From the NCBI GenBank assembly GCA_003552325.1, contig PUKM01000163.1:1-41141 (forward strand): DNA of 41,141 bases, written 5' to 3'. The position numbers were made by a program, and so were the translations under genes. Under the pieces are notes generated by a model. That model was not told the origin of the DNA. It saw nothing but the letters and a program-made list of their open reading frames with translations, and ran no database searches. Positions 32,506-41,050 of this stretch are shown here, in pieces. The first letter of the stretch is position 1. Every line of letters starts with the position of its first letter. This stretch comes from Natrialbaceae archaeon (GTDB lineage: Archaea; Halobacteriota; Halobacteria; Halobacteriales; Natrialbaceae).

Positions 32506-32570
32506 CGCGCGCGAACCTGCCACTGGGTTCGGAATCGGCGCTCTCGAGTCGGCCTGTGTCACGGTCGAAC

Positions 32571-33824
32571 TCACAGCCGTTCACCTCCAGTCGGAACGAC
32601 GCCGTTTCTGGCGACCGGCCGTCCATCTTTCAATACAGTCTCGACCGCGGTCGTATCGAACCGGTAGGCGAGATGGGCGTAGCGGGGTGCCTCGAGCACG
32701 AGCAGATCTGCCGGTGCTCCGACGGCGAGCGTTCCGAGTCCATCGGTACGCTCGATGGCGGATGCGGCGTGACTGGTTGCGCCGAGCAGTGCCTCCGCGG
32801 GCGTCATGTCCATCCCGAGGCAGGCGAGCGTCTGGACGAATCCCATATCCCGGCTGTGACAGTTTGGATTGAAGTCAGTTGCGAGGGCAACGGGAGCGCC
32901 AGCCTCGAGCATCGCTCTCGCATCAGCGTAGGCTTCGCCCAGACCAAAGGCGGTGCCGGGGAGAGCCACCGGAATGGTACCAGCGTCGACTAACGCGGCG
33001 ATGTCGTCGTCGGTCGCGTACAACAGGTGGTCGGCACTGGCCGCCTCGAGATCCGCTGCGAGTTGGGTCCCCCCGAGATGTGACAACTCCTCGGCGTGGA
33101 CTTTGGGGATCAGTCCGTGCTCGCGACCGGCCTCGAGAACGCGGCGTGACTGCTCAACCGAAAAGACTCCATCCTCACAGAAGACGTCACAGAAGGTTGC
33201 AATCCCCTGGTCGGCAACGGCTGGGAGCTGTTCGTCGACGACGTGGTCGACGTAGCTGTCTGTATTCTCATCCTCGGGGACGGCGTGGGCACCGAGGAAG
33301 GTTGCCACCAGGTCGATTGGATGGTGCTCGTCGGCTCGGGCGATAGCCTCGAGCAACCGACACTCCGTTTCGGTGTCGAGTCCGTATCCGGATTTGACCT
33401 CGACCGTCGTCGTCCCTCGAGAGAGCATCACATCGAGGTGATCGAGCAGGCCAGCAACGAGTTCGTCGGTAGACGCTTCACGGGTGGCTCGAACCGTCCG
33501 GAGGATTCCCCCGCCGTCGGCGAGGAGGTCCTGATAACTGGTCCCCTCGAGTTTGGCTTCGAACTCGTCGGAGCGGTCGCCGGCAAAGACGGCGTGCGTA
33601 TGGGGGTCGACGAACCCGGGGACGACGGCTCGCCCGCTGGCCTCGATGGCGATGTCAGCATTTTCGGGCGGATACGCACGGGTGATTTCGGTCGTCTCAC
33701 CGACGTCGATGACCTGGCCATCGTCGGCGACGAGGGCAGCGTCCTCTCGCACGTCGACTTCGGACGCTCCCGCCGGGCCAACCACGAGTTCGCTGGCTCC
33801 AAAGACCACGGTTCGTTCGCTCAC
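32571..33824 (-). CDS. hutI: imidazolonepropionase
   Basis: Amidohydrolase that opens 4-imidazolone-5-propionate to N-formimidoyl-glutamate, the third step of histidine degradation. With the GTG at 33824-33822 as start it has 417 residues, normal for HutI. The metal site GFVDPHTHAVFAGDR, the substrate region KSGYGLDTETECRLLEAI, KVHAEELSHLGGTQLAA, and ATDFNPNC near the C-terminus are family signatures. The GTG overlaps the hutG stop (GTGA), which is why it is preferred over longer in-frame starts inside hutG. Third gene of hutU-hutG-hutI. Confidence 0.95.
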   Translation of the reverse strand: MSERTVVFGASELVVGPAGASEVDVREDAALVADDGQVIDVGETTEITRAYPPENADIAIEASGRAVVPGFVDPHTHAVFAGDRSDEFEAKLEGTSYQDLLADGGGILRTVRATREASTDELVAGLLDHLDVMLSRGTTTVEVKSGYGLDTETECRLLEAIARADEHHPIDLVATFLGAHAVPEDENTDSYVDHVVDEQLPAVADQGIATFCDVFCEDGVFSVEQSRRVLEAGREHGLIPKVHAEELSHLGGTQLAADLEAASADHLLYATDDDIAALVDAGTIPVALPGTAFGLGEAYADARAMLEAGAPVALATDFNPNCHSRDMGFVQTLACLGMDMTPAEALLGATSHAASAIERTDGLGTLAVGAPADLLVLEAPRYAHLAYRFDTTAVETVLKDGRPVARNGVVPTGGERL

Positions 33825-34777
33825 GACGACCACCCCGCAAGCGTGTGTCCAATCGCTCGAGCAGCCGCATCGACGGTACGTCCCGCCTGATCGAGCGGCG
33901 GCGCACACTCGACGACTTCGAATCCAGCGATGCGCTCGTCCATCGCGACTTCCCGGAGAGCCCGAAAGAGTGCGGCCGAAGACGGCCCCCCGGGCGTCGG
34001 TGCACTCACGCCAGGCGCTGCTGTGGCATCGAGCACATCAATGTCCAGACTCAGGTAGAGGGTATCGATCCCCGCCATCGATTCGATGACGTGCTTCGCA
34101 GTCTCTTTGGGCTGCCGTCTCAGCGTCTCGGCTGTGACGATCACGCCGCCGTGGTCCTCGAGATACCCCGCGTACTGACTCGAGGTCTCGAAGTGGCGTG
34201 CGCCGATGACGGCCAGTTTGTCGAGACCGCGGTCGTGTAACTGGGTGTAGGGCGTCCCACTCGAGGGGCCGTCGATTGGGGTCCGACAGTCCAGGTGGGC
34301 ATCGAAACTGATGACGCCGACCGTTCCCGACTTCTCGAGCAGTGGGGCAACGTTCGGCACTGTCAGTGAGTTATCCCCGCCCAGGAACACGGGCCGGGCA
34401 CCCGTCTCGTAGATGTGCTGTGTCACGCTCTCGAGGCCCTGCTGGGTTTCCGTGACCGAATCGGGGGCTGGCTCGAGCACGGCAGGTGTGCCCAGATCGG
34501 CGACGCTTAGTCCCGAGTGGTCGTCGTCGGATCCCGCCCTCGCTACCGGCCCGTGCTCGAAGTGGTGGGTCTTGACCCCAGCGAGTGACTGGCGGATAGC
34601 CCCAGGCCCCTCGCGGGCTCCAGGACGGCCGAGTACCGCCCCGTCGTACGGTTCTCCGACGATCACGGCGTCGTACTCCCCGGCCCGCTCGAGGGATGTT
34701 CCCTCGACCACGTCGCCGAAGGTCGTGTCCTTCGGATCGCTCGAGGGGCTCTCCCACGCAGGTGGGTCACTGAACAT
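33821..34777 (-). CDS. hutG: formimidoylglutamase (arginase/ureohydrolase family)
   Basis: Hydrolyses N-formimidoyl-glutamate to glutamate and formamide, completing histidine breakdown. 318 residues of the binuclear manganese ureohydrolase family: [11 protein letters not shown] and [19 protein letters not shown] hold the usual Asp/His metal ligands. The first ligand loop reads [12 protein letters not shown], with Asn where arginases and agmatinases have His (GGDHS). This may be typical of the archaeal HutG group; I could not check. It overlaps the hutU end by 11 bases and hutI by four, so the three genes are tightly coupled. Confidence 0.93.
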   Translation of the reverse strand: MFSDPPAWESPSSDPKDTTFGDVVEGTSLERAGEYDAVIVGEPYDGAVLGRPGAREGPGAIRQSLAGVKTHHFEHGPVARAGSDDDHSGLSVADLGTPAVLEPAPDSVTETQQGLESVTQHIYETGARPVFLGGDNSLTVPNVAPLLEKSGTVGVISFDAHLDCRTPIDGPSSGTPYTQLHDRGLDKLAVIGARHFETSSQYAGYLEDHGGVIVTAETLRRQPKETAKHVIESMAGIDTLYLSLDIDVLDATAAPGVSAPTPGGPSSAALFRALREVAMDERIAGFEVVECAPPLDQAGRTVDAAARAIGHTLAGWSS

Positions 34778-36512
34778 CCGTCTCCCCCATGGGAATCGAG
34801 ACGTCAGACGCTCGAGCCGTTCGTTCTGCTTCCTCGTAGCCCGCGTCGACGTGCCGAATCACGCCCATTCCCGGATCCGTGGTGAAGACGCGTTCGGCTC
34901 GCTCCCGCGCAGCATCGGTGCCATCGAGGACGACGTGATTGTTCGTGTGGAGTGCGTTGCCAATGCCGACCCCACCCCCGTCGTGCACGCTGACGATATC
35001 GGCACCAGCAGCGGTGTTCAACAGCGCGTTGAGGATGGGCCAGTCGGCAACCGCGTCGGTGCCGTCGGCCATCGCTTCGGTCTCTCGGTGTGGGCTGGCG
35101 ACGGAGCCGGCATCGAGGTGATCGCGGGTGACGACGATCGGTGCGCTGATCTCGCCTGCGGCGACGAGTTCGTTGATCCGACGAGCGAATCTGGCGCGTT
35201 CTGTGTGTCCGTCCTCGTCCCGTTCGAACCCGAGCCAGCAGACGCGAGCGGGCAATCCCTGGAACTCGACATGCTCCTGTGCGAGGTCGATCCAACGCCG
35301 AAGTTGTGTTTTTTCGGGGAAGAGTTCTCGTACGGCGTCGTCCGTCCGGTGGATGTCCGCCGGGTCACCAGAGAGGGCAACCCAACGAAACGGCCCCTTC
35401 CCCTGGCAGAACAACGGCCGGATGTACGCAGGGACGAACCCAGGGAAATCGAACGCCGTCTCGTGATCGCGGTGGTCGGCTACCTGTCCGCGAATGTTGT
35501 TGCCGTACTCGAGCGAAACAGCCCCCGCCGCTTGCATCTCGAGGATCGCATCGACGTGACGAACCATGGTGTCGAGACTCGCTTCTCTGTAGGCGTCGGG
35601 ATCACGCGCTCGAAGATCGTCGGCGTCCTCGACGGTGTACCCCGACGGGTAATACCCCTCGAGTACGTCGTGAGCGCTGGTCTGATCGGTGACGACGTCG
35701 GGGACGAACCCACGCTCGAGCATGCCCTCCAGCATATCTGCGGCGTTCATGTGGACGGCGACACTGTAGGCGTCACCAGCCTCTGCGGCGGTTTCGGCGC
35801 GCTCGAGAGCCGCCTCGAGGTCTGGGGCCCGCTCCTGGCAGTAGCCGGTCTCGAGTCGGCGCTGGATGCGGCGTTCGTCGACTTCGGCGGCGATACAGAC
35901 GCCGTTGTTCATCGTGACGGCGAGGGGTTGGGCCCCGCCCATTCCGCCCAGGCCAGCGGTGGCGACGATCCGTCCCCCGAGGCCCGCGTCGTCGGGGAAG
36001 TGCTGACGGCCAACTTCGGCCAGCGTCTCGTAGGTTCCCTGGATAATTCCCTGCGTGCCGATGTAGGCCCAGGAACCGGCTGTCATCTGGCCGTACATGA
36101 TTTTCCCTGCCGCCTCGAGTTCGTGAAAGTGTTCCCAGGTGTCCCACTTGCCGACGAGGTTCGAGTTCGCGATGAGGACGCGAGGGGCCCGTTCGTGGGT
36201 CCGGAACCGACCAACGGGTTTGCCACTCTGGACCAGTAACGTCTCGTCGTCCTCGAGTGTCCGGAGTGCGCTACAGATGGCGTCGTACGCCTCCCAGGAC
36301 CGGGCGGCTCGTCCCGTTCCGCCGTACACCACGAGGCGCTCTGGATCTTCGGCAACCTCTGGATCGAGGTTGTTGTTCAACATGCGTAGCGCTGCTTCTT
36401 GACGCCACCCACGGCACTCGGGTTCGGTTCCGGTCGGGGAACCCCGGTATCGTTTCCATTGCTCACTCGGCTCACCGATGCCTGCCCGTTCCTGTCCAGT
36501 TGGCGATGACAT
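34767..36512 (-). CDS. hutU: urocanate hydratase
   Basis: Converts urocanate to imidazolonepropionate using tightly bound NAD+. 581 residues from the ATG at 36512 ([11 protein letters not shown]). Conserved features: [50 protein letters not shown] (NAD-binding glycine loop), [15 protein letters not shown] with the catalytic-site cysteine, [12 protein letters not shown], and [17 protein letters not shown]-like text near the C-terminus ([20 protein letters not shown]). First gene of the operon hutU-hutG-hutI. A TATA box shared in position with the divergent HTH regulator lies about 60 bases upstream, implying a leader of about 30 bases. Confidence 0.96.
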   Translation of the reverse strand: MSSPTGQERAGIGEPSEQWKRYRGSPTGTEPECRGWRQEAALRMLNNNLDPEVAEDPERLVVYGGTGRAARSWEAYDAICSALRTLEDDETLLVQSGKPVGRFRTHERAPRVLIANSNLVGKWDTWEHFHELEAAGKIMYGQMTAGSWAYIGTQGIIQGTYETLAEVGRQHFPDDAGLGGRIVATAGLGGMGGAQPLAVTMNNGVCIAAEVDERRIQRRLETGYCQERAPDLEAALERAETAAEAGDAYSVAVHMNAADMLEGMLERGFVPDVVTDQTSAHDVLEGYYPSGYTVEDADDLRARDPDAYREASLDTMVRHVDAILEMQAAGAVSLEYGNNIRGQVADHRDHETAFDFPGFVPAYIRPLFCQGKGPFRWVALSGDPADIHRTDDAVRELFPEKTQLRRWIDLAQEHVEFQGLPARVCWLGFERDEDGHTERARFARRINELVAAGEISAPIVVTRDHLDAGSVASPHRETEAMADGTDAVADWPILNALLNTAAGADIVSVHDGGGVGIGNALHTNNHVVLDGTDAARERAERVFTTDPGMGVIRHVDAGYEEAERTARASDVSIPMGETDVQ

Positions 36513-36565
36513 GGGCTGACAGACGAGCCGAGTCGGTAAGGGTTTCGAGTAGCCACACGCTGGGT

Positions 36566-36577
36566 ATTTTATATATG
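36566..36577. promoter_or_regulatory. bidirectional TATA element between hutU and the HTH regulator
   Basis: ATTTTATATATG reads as TATA-like on both strands (minus strand: CATATATAAAAT). It is centred about 24 bases before the GTG of the regulator (leaderless) and about 60 bases before hutU. Binding of TBP in one orientation would compete with the other. Confidence 0.55.
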
Positions 36578-36594
36578 CTCGGGAAACTTCACCT

Positions 36595-37281
36595 GTGCAC
36601 GAAGCGACGTTCCACCTCACGCCACCCAGCAGTCGGTCCTACGATTCGATCACCGCCCAATTCGGCGGTCACCTCTCACTGTGGTGTACAGACAGTCGCG
36701 ATCTGGTCGTCGTTCACCTCGAGGATGACACCCCAATCGACCCACTTCTCGAGGCCATCGAGACCTTCACTGGGATCGACGACTCACTGGTCGACACTCA
36801 CTCGTCGACGGCGCTCGTCGTCACCACCACCTGTGTTAAATCCCACGAGACGCCGGTCGTCGATGGGATTCTCGACGACCACGGCTGTCTATTGTTGCCG
36901 CCGATCCGGTACCACGACGGCGGACGCTCGATACGCGTACTCTCGCTCGAGCCGGCAGCACTCACGGCGTGTTATCGCGCACTCGCCGCCATGTTCGACG
37001 TGACCGTCGAATCGAAACGGGAGCTCTCGACTGCGTCGTTTAACCCGGCCATCGAACCCGGCACCGCACCCGAACCAGGACTTTCGCCACAACAACACGC
37101 CGTCCTTTCACTGGCAATTGATCGTGGCTACTACGAGATCCCCCGAGCAACGTCGATGGCAGCCATTGCGGATTCCCTCGATATCGACCGGCGAACGGCC
37201 GACGAACACCGTCGCCGGGCCGAAAAGAAGTGCCTCGAGTGGGTAAGGCCGTTTCTCGAGAGCGCACACGCACGGAGATAG
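36595..37281 (+). CDS. HTH regulator of the bacterio-opsin activator (HTH_10) type
   Basis: 228 residues with a GTG start. The N-terminal about 150 residues form an alpha-beta domain seen in haloarchaeal Bat-like regulators ([52 protein letters not shown]). The C-terminus is the HTH_10 domain: [49 protein letters not shown]. Its position, divergent from hutU with a common promoter element, makes it the likely regulator of histidine catabolism, although no ligand-binding motif for histidine or urocanate can be recognised. Confidence 0.88.
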   Translation: MHEATFHLTPPSSRSYDSITAQFGGHLSLWCTDSRDLVVVHLEDDTPIDPLLEAIETFTGIDDSLVDTHSSTALVVTTTCVKSHETPVVDGILDDHGCLLLPPIRYHDGGRSIRVLSLEPAALTACYRALAAMFDVTVESKRELSTASFNPAIEPGTAPEPGLSPQQHAVLSLAIDRGYYEIPRATSMAAIADSLDIDRRTADEHRRRAEKKCLEWVRPFLESAHARR

Positions 37282-37534
37282 CGACGGCCAGTGGCACTGG
37301 CTGTGAGTGCTATCACCAGCGCTGAAACGCATTTCTTTCTGCTCGCAAAACGGTACGTTTACTCGATCTGTGATAACGGGTCTGGGTTGTTTTGACGAGT
37401 GGCTGCGTCGAAACGCTCGCTATCCAGGCATTCATATATCGGCTCTCTACACATTCGGGCAGACAGGACAGATAACTCATCAGCATATTCAGCACAACGT
37501 GGATGTCGGTGGCCGTGAGAGATTCGATCGATAA

Positions 37535-37861
37535 ATGGACGAACGTGGGGTGTTTGGTGGAACCGAATCGTGGACTGCCGATCCAAGCGCGGTTGGGTTT
37601 GGCTCCGTCTATGCGGGATCCGATGGCGAATTTTACACGAGCTGGGAGGTGCTCGCTTATCGGCGGAATGGACGGTGGCGGTTTTGCCTCGCCCACGAGG
37701 ATGGTCGCCGGTTAGTAGCTGACACTGACGGAGAGGCGGAGTCGTTGCTCTTGCTCGTGCCAGTTTCTCTTCGAGCGCTTCCCGAGTGGATCGATATTCA
37801 CGTCTGTACCGACCCCAAGGGTGACAGCCGACCCCGGACACGAGCAGTAGACACTCGGTGA
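37535..37861 (+). CDS. small protein, unknown function
   Basis: 108 residues, MDERGVFGGTESWTADPSAVGFGSVY onward. It is predicted to be mostly beta (FYTSWEVLAYRRNGRWRFCLAHEDG, RRLVADTDG) with one helix (AESLLLLVPVSLRALPEW) and a short polar, Arg/Thr-rich tail. I recognise no family. The 253 bases before it contain no gene; a TATA-like CATATATC at about 37434-37441 is too far to serve as a leaderless promoter. Composition and codon use are compatible with a real gene, but evidence is limited. Confidence 0.5.
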   Translation: MDERGVFGGTESWTADPSAVGFGSVYAGSDGEFYTSWEVLAYRRNGRWRFCLAHEDGRRLVADTDGEAESLLLLVPVSLRALPEWIDIHVCTDPKGDSRPRTRAVDTR

Positions 37862-37959
37862 CGTGGTGATATCGGGAGGCGCACAACCAGTCAGGACCAC
37901 GATAACGACTGGACAGTTTCACGTGATGATTTTGGCACAAGGAACGCCTCGCCCCTGCT

Positions 37960-38715
37960 GTGAAGCGGCGAAGCGTCCTCGCGGCGATTGGCTCACTCGG
38001 GTCACTCGGTGCCCTGCACTACACGACGCGACCACGACCAGACACGCTCGAGGTGCGGTTCTGGCTCAGTGAACACGCTGCCCAATACGATATCGTCGAG
38101 ACGATACAGGCGTACCTCGAGTGGGCACTCGACTATGATTTCTGGTCTGTCGATGTCTCCTATGGTGGTCACCAGGTGCTCGAGCGCGAGCAGGGAGCCT
38201 GGCCCGTACGCAGTGGACGATGGCCCCTCCGGGTCGGCGCGGGTGGGGTCGGCGCGGACACCGTTGAAACTGCACGAGACGTCAACCTGTTGGTGACTGC
38301 TGGCGAGATGAATCAGGCCCCGACTGGCTATGCGATGCCACACATCGCCTCGGTCGGTGGCGCGCAGTATCTCGAGGCGCTTGGACCGCCTGTCGAGCAG
38401 TCAATTCGCCCGTATACCAGATCGAATTTCAGTATGCAAGTGTTGCTCCACGAGGTTGGACACACGCTCGGATTGCAACACGACCACGGGACGATATTCA
38501 AACAGGGCCCCACGACGGTGGCGACGCCGATGGTGAGTGCCTACGCGTGGGATGACGAGTTTCAGGCGACGCACTCTCGATGTGGTGACGCCTACGTTCC
38601 TCGTGACCAACGCGAGGAAACGCGCGAAGGCAGGCCTGCTCGAGCCATTTCACTCGAGTTTTCGTCTTGTTCGCGTGACCGACTGTCGTCGTATCGTGGG
38701 GGCGTCCGCCCGTAA
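37960..38715 (+). CDS. metzincin-type zinc metalloprotease, putative Tat substrate
   Basis: 251 residues with a GTG start. The N-terminus KRRSVLAAIGSLGSLGAL has paired arginines and a short hydrophobic stretch, suggesting export by the Tat route (the hydrophobic part is short, so this is tentative). The zinc site VLLHEVGHTLGLQHDHG (about residues 163-179) is the full HExxHxxGxxH metzincin signature, and ATPMVSAYAWDD 20-odd residues later supplies the methionine turn. This resembles the matrixin-like M10 group. The C-terminus after that is basic and may be a tail. It probably degrades or processes proteins outside the cell. No inhibitor or partner gene adjoins. Confidence 0.82.
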   Translation: MKRRSVLAAIGSLGSLGALHYTTRPRPDTLEVRFWLSEHAAQYDIVETIQAYLEWALDYDFWSVDVSYGGHQVLEREQGAWPVRSGRWPLRVGAGGVGADTVETARDVNLLVTAGEMNQAPTGYAMPHIASVGGAQYLEALGPPVEQSIRPYTRSNFSMQVLLHEVGHTLGLQHDHGTIFKQGPTTVATPMVSAYAWDDEFQATHSRCGDAYVPRDQREETREGRPARAISLEFSSCSRDRLSSYRGGVRP

Positions 38716-38868
38716 CCGTGTTATTCTTTCCGTCTGTGAGGCAAACCAAACCATTTCAAGCCGGTCTCGCGTATGATTCAGTCGTATGTGTAGTGACGGG
38801 ACACGGAACCGGTCTCTCGGAGGAGTGTTGCATTCTTTGCTGACGAGACGAGTGCTGACAGTCGGACA

Positions 38869-38922
38869 GTTTCGGTGGCTTCGCCCCTCTCACGAGACCG
38901 CTGACACAACTGCCACCGAAAC
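38869..38922. repeat. perfect 11-base inverted repeat upstream of the coiled-coil gene
   Basis: GTTTCGGTGGC (38869-38879) and GCCACCGAAAC (38912-38922) are exact inverted copies separated by 32 bases; the right arm ends nine bases before the ATG at 38932. No TATA element is evident between, so this may be a leader hairpin that hides the start region or a binding site. Confidence 0.6.
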
Positions 38923-38931
38923 GGGTGAACG

Positions 38932-39354
38932 ATGGTAAGCCCGTTCCGAGTCGATGCCATCATCGACCTTGCCTACGGGGCCTTGATCCTGCTCGCGATT
39001 GTGTTGATTGCGACGCTCGAGTTCGGTATCGGTATCGCCTTTGGCCTCGGTGTCTTTTCTGCATACGTTCTTCACGTCGTCTGGAAGATGGCTCGGTTCG
39101 ATCCCGAATGGATGACGAAGGCGGTCGAGGATACCGTCGAGGAGGTTGTCGACGAGAGTCTCGAAAAACAGGTCGAAGGCGTACAGTCACAGGTACAAAA
39201 AGCGGTCGACGAATCCGTCGAAGCGCGGGTTGAAAAGCAAGTCAAGGACGTGCAAGCCCAGGTCGAAGCCGTCGAGGAACGGGTCGACCGTCGCCCACGG
39301 GAAGACGAGGTAGAAGAGCTCGTGGAGGACTCGATTGAGAACGAACTCGAGTAG
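38932..39354 (+). CDS. membrane-anchored coiled-coil protein, unknown function
   Basis: 140 residues. Two transmembrane helices lie close together (about 10-27, IIDLAYGALILLAIVLIA, and 31-50, FGIGIAFGLGVFSAYVL), followed by a cytoplasmic, charged coiled coil (about 60-140). The coil has an internal near-repeat: VDESLEKQVEGVQSQVQKA then VDESVEARVEKQVKDVQAQV. Valine at regular spacing suggests a parallel helical bundle. No named domain is recognised. Similar small anchored coils act as scaffolds or transport accessories, but no function can be assigned here. A perfect inverted repeat precedes the start. Confidence 0.65.
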   Translation: MVSPFRVDAIIDLAYGALILLAIVLIATLEFGIGIAFGLGVFSAYVLHVVWKMARFDPEWMTKAVEDTVEEVVDESLEKQVEGVQSQVQKAVDESVEARVEKQVKDVQAQVEAVEERVDRRPREDEVEELVEDSIENELE

Positions 39355-39369
39355 GCAGTACACCAGTTC

Positions 39370-39798
39370 TCAACGGACGACAGTGACGGGAACCGGTGAC
39401 CGCTTTGTCACCGTCTCGGCGACGTTTCCAACCAGAAACCGCCGCACTGCGCGGTCTCGGTCTGCGCCGTGGCTTCCGAGCACCACCGCGTCGTAGTCTT
39501 TCGCACGATCGACGATGATGCGGGCGGGATGACCGATACCGACGATGGTCTCAATCTCCCTCTCGTGTTCGCTCGCCGTCTCGTGGGCCCGATCGAAGAC
39601 CGGTTCGGCGCGTGTCGCGGCTGCTTCATGAATATCGTCCTCGAGCGTCAGCGCCACGGCGTCCCCCATCATCATCGACGGGACGCCGACGACGTGTAAG
39701 ACGCTGATCTCGGCGTCAGGATGATTGTCGAGGGCGTACTCGAGGGCTCGGCCAGCCGGTTCCGAGTCGTCCATCGGAACGAGTATTCGAGAGAGCAT
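39370..39798 (-). CDS. universal stress protein (UspA family)
   Basis: 142 residues, the standard family length. MLSRILVPMDDSEPAGRALEYAL is the N-terminal strand and helix with the adenine-contacting Asp; GSHGADRDRAVRRFLVGN is the G-x2-G-x9-(S/T/N) nucleotide loop in slightly altered form, followed by SPVPVTVVR. It starts 39 bases after the PiT phosphate transporter gene on the same strand, so the two form an operon. Pairing of a Usp protein with a permease is frequent in archaea and suggests that the protein modulates the transporter, as inference. Confidence 0.92.
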   Translation of the reverse strand: MLSRILVPMDDSEPAGRALEYALDNHPDAEISVLHVVGVPSMMMGDAVALTLEDDIHEAAATRAEPVFDRAHETASEHEREIETIVGIGHPARIIVDRAKDYDAVVLGSHGADRDRAVRRFLVGNVAETVTKRSPVPVTVVR

Positions 39799-39837
39799 GG
39801 GTGAGTCACGACTGCCAGTACTGTAAGTGTCACCTGC

Positions 39838-41019
39838 CTACGTGACTCCCGGTACGAGAGTAAAGAACCCATACGCCAGTATCGTCGACATCGACGGACC
39901 GATGATCCACATCGAGACGTACTTGATGACCGCTCGAGGGTTGAACAGATCACTCCCATCGAGTACCTGCTCGGTTTCTTGCTCCCCAATGGCGGGCGTC
40001 GGTTCGTCTTCTTGTTCTTCGGCAACGATCGCCCCGAGTTGGATCTCGCGGTCGTTGATGTCCGGATCGCGGGAGACCGCCTCACGCACCGTGATCGGTC
40101 GCGTCGCCCGGCCCCATCCGATGCCAACGATCGTCATCACCGTTGCCATCACGAGGCTGATCGGGATACCGATGTAGGAGAGTGCGGTCGTGATCGTCGA
40201 CGCCGTCACCATCACGAACAACGCGGCGAGCAGCGGGATATCGCTGAGTTCGCCACCGACCGATTCCATCGTCCGACGGGCGATAGTGAATCCACCGAGC
40301 CCGATTGCGAGCGTCGCAACGATCACGGCGGTATTCACGTCCAATCCGGCCTCACCGACCAGCGGCGCGGCAGCGTTCGGAACGTTACTCGCGCCCGCAC
40401 TGAACGCCATGTAACAGCCGATAATGAGGACGACGACGGTGGACGCGAGTTCTGATCGGGTCGTGTTCGGCCCACGTACTGGTTTTGGAACCAGTCCCTG
40501 TCTCTCGAGGGTCAGTAACGGACCATCGGATGATTCGATAGTCACCCGTCGATTCACCTCCGGATAGATGTAGCGACCGATGACGGCGCCGATCCAGAAC
40601 CCGATGATTGGCGTCACGATCCACCAGGACACGATCTCGGCGATGGTGGCGTAATTGAGTGTGTCAGTTGCCAACCCGAGTCCGGCAATCGCCCCAACGG
40701 TAGTCATCGAGGTTGGTACTGGGACGCCGAAAATATTCGCGACGAGAATCCCCAGTCCGATAAAAAAGAGGACGGCAACACCCATCGAAAGGGTGAGCTC
40801 GACCGTAATGATATCTCCACTGAGCGTTCCCATCACGTTCTGACCCACCGTCATCCCACCGAGGAATACAAAGACGGTCATGATGGCCGCTGCAGTCGTT
40901 TTCTTTACAATACCGGCACCGACGGATGGACCCCACGTGATTCCGGTCGATGAACCCCCAATATTGAACCCGACGAAAATCGACGCGATGACACCAACCA
41001 GCAACAGCGTTTCGACCAT
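39838..41019 (-). CDS. PiT-family inorganic phosphate transporter
   Basis: 393 residues with about ten transmembrane helices in two related halves. The N-terminal half has FNIGGSSTGITWGPSVGAGIV, and the second half has FSAGASNVPNAAAPLVGEAGLDV, the duplicated PiT signature (GANN-type) with GGSS and GASN variants. NIFGVPVPTSMTTVGAIAG and IGIPISLVMATVMTIVG are the other repeated helices. A cytosolic acidic loop near residues 325-360 (EEQEDEPTPAIGEQETE) is halophilic. It probably carries phosphate with sodium or protons. The gene has a TATA box at leaderless distance and is followed by a Usp gene. Confidence 0.92.
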   Translation of the reverse strand: MVETLLLVGVIASIFVGFNIGGSSTGITWGPSVGAGIVKKTTAAAIMTVFVFLGGMTVGQNVMGTLSGDIITVELTLSMGVAVLFFIGLGILVANIFGVPVPTSMTTVGAIAGLGLATDTLNYATIAEIVSWWIVTPIIGFWIGAVIGRYIYPEVNRRVTIESSDGPLLTLERQGLVPKPVRGPNTTRSELASTVVVLIIGCYMAFSAGASNVPNAAAPLVGEAGLDVNTAVIVATLAIGLGGFTIARRTMESVGGELSDIPLLAALFVMVTASTITTALSYIGIPISLVMATVMTIVGIGWGRATRPITVREAVSRDPDINDREIQLGAIVAEEQEDEPTPAIGEQETEQVLDGSDLFNPRAVIKYVSMWIIGPSMSTILAYGFFTLVPGVT

Positions 41020-41042
41020 TGCTAGAGGGTTCTACTGTCCCG

Positions 41043-41050
41043 ATAAAATA
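41043..41050 (-). promoter_or_regulatory. TATA-like element for the PiT-Usp operon
   Basis: On the minus strand it reads TATTTTAT, centred 27 bases before the ATG at 41019, giving a leaderless transcript. Confidence 0.55.

Noticed and set aside
34413-36239. 608-codon open frame on the plus strand across hutU and hutG
   Set aside because: Antisense to well-supported enzymes; long shadow frames are expected in GC-rich haloarchaeal DNA. The translation lacks any conserved motif.
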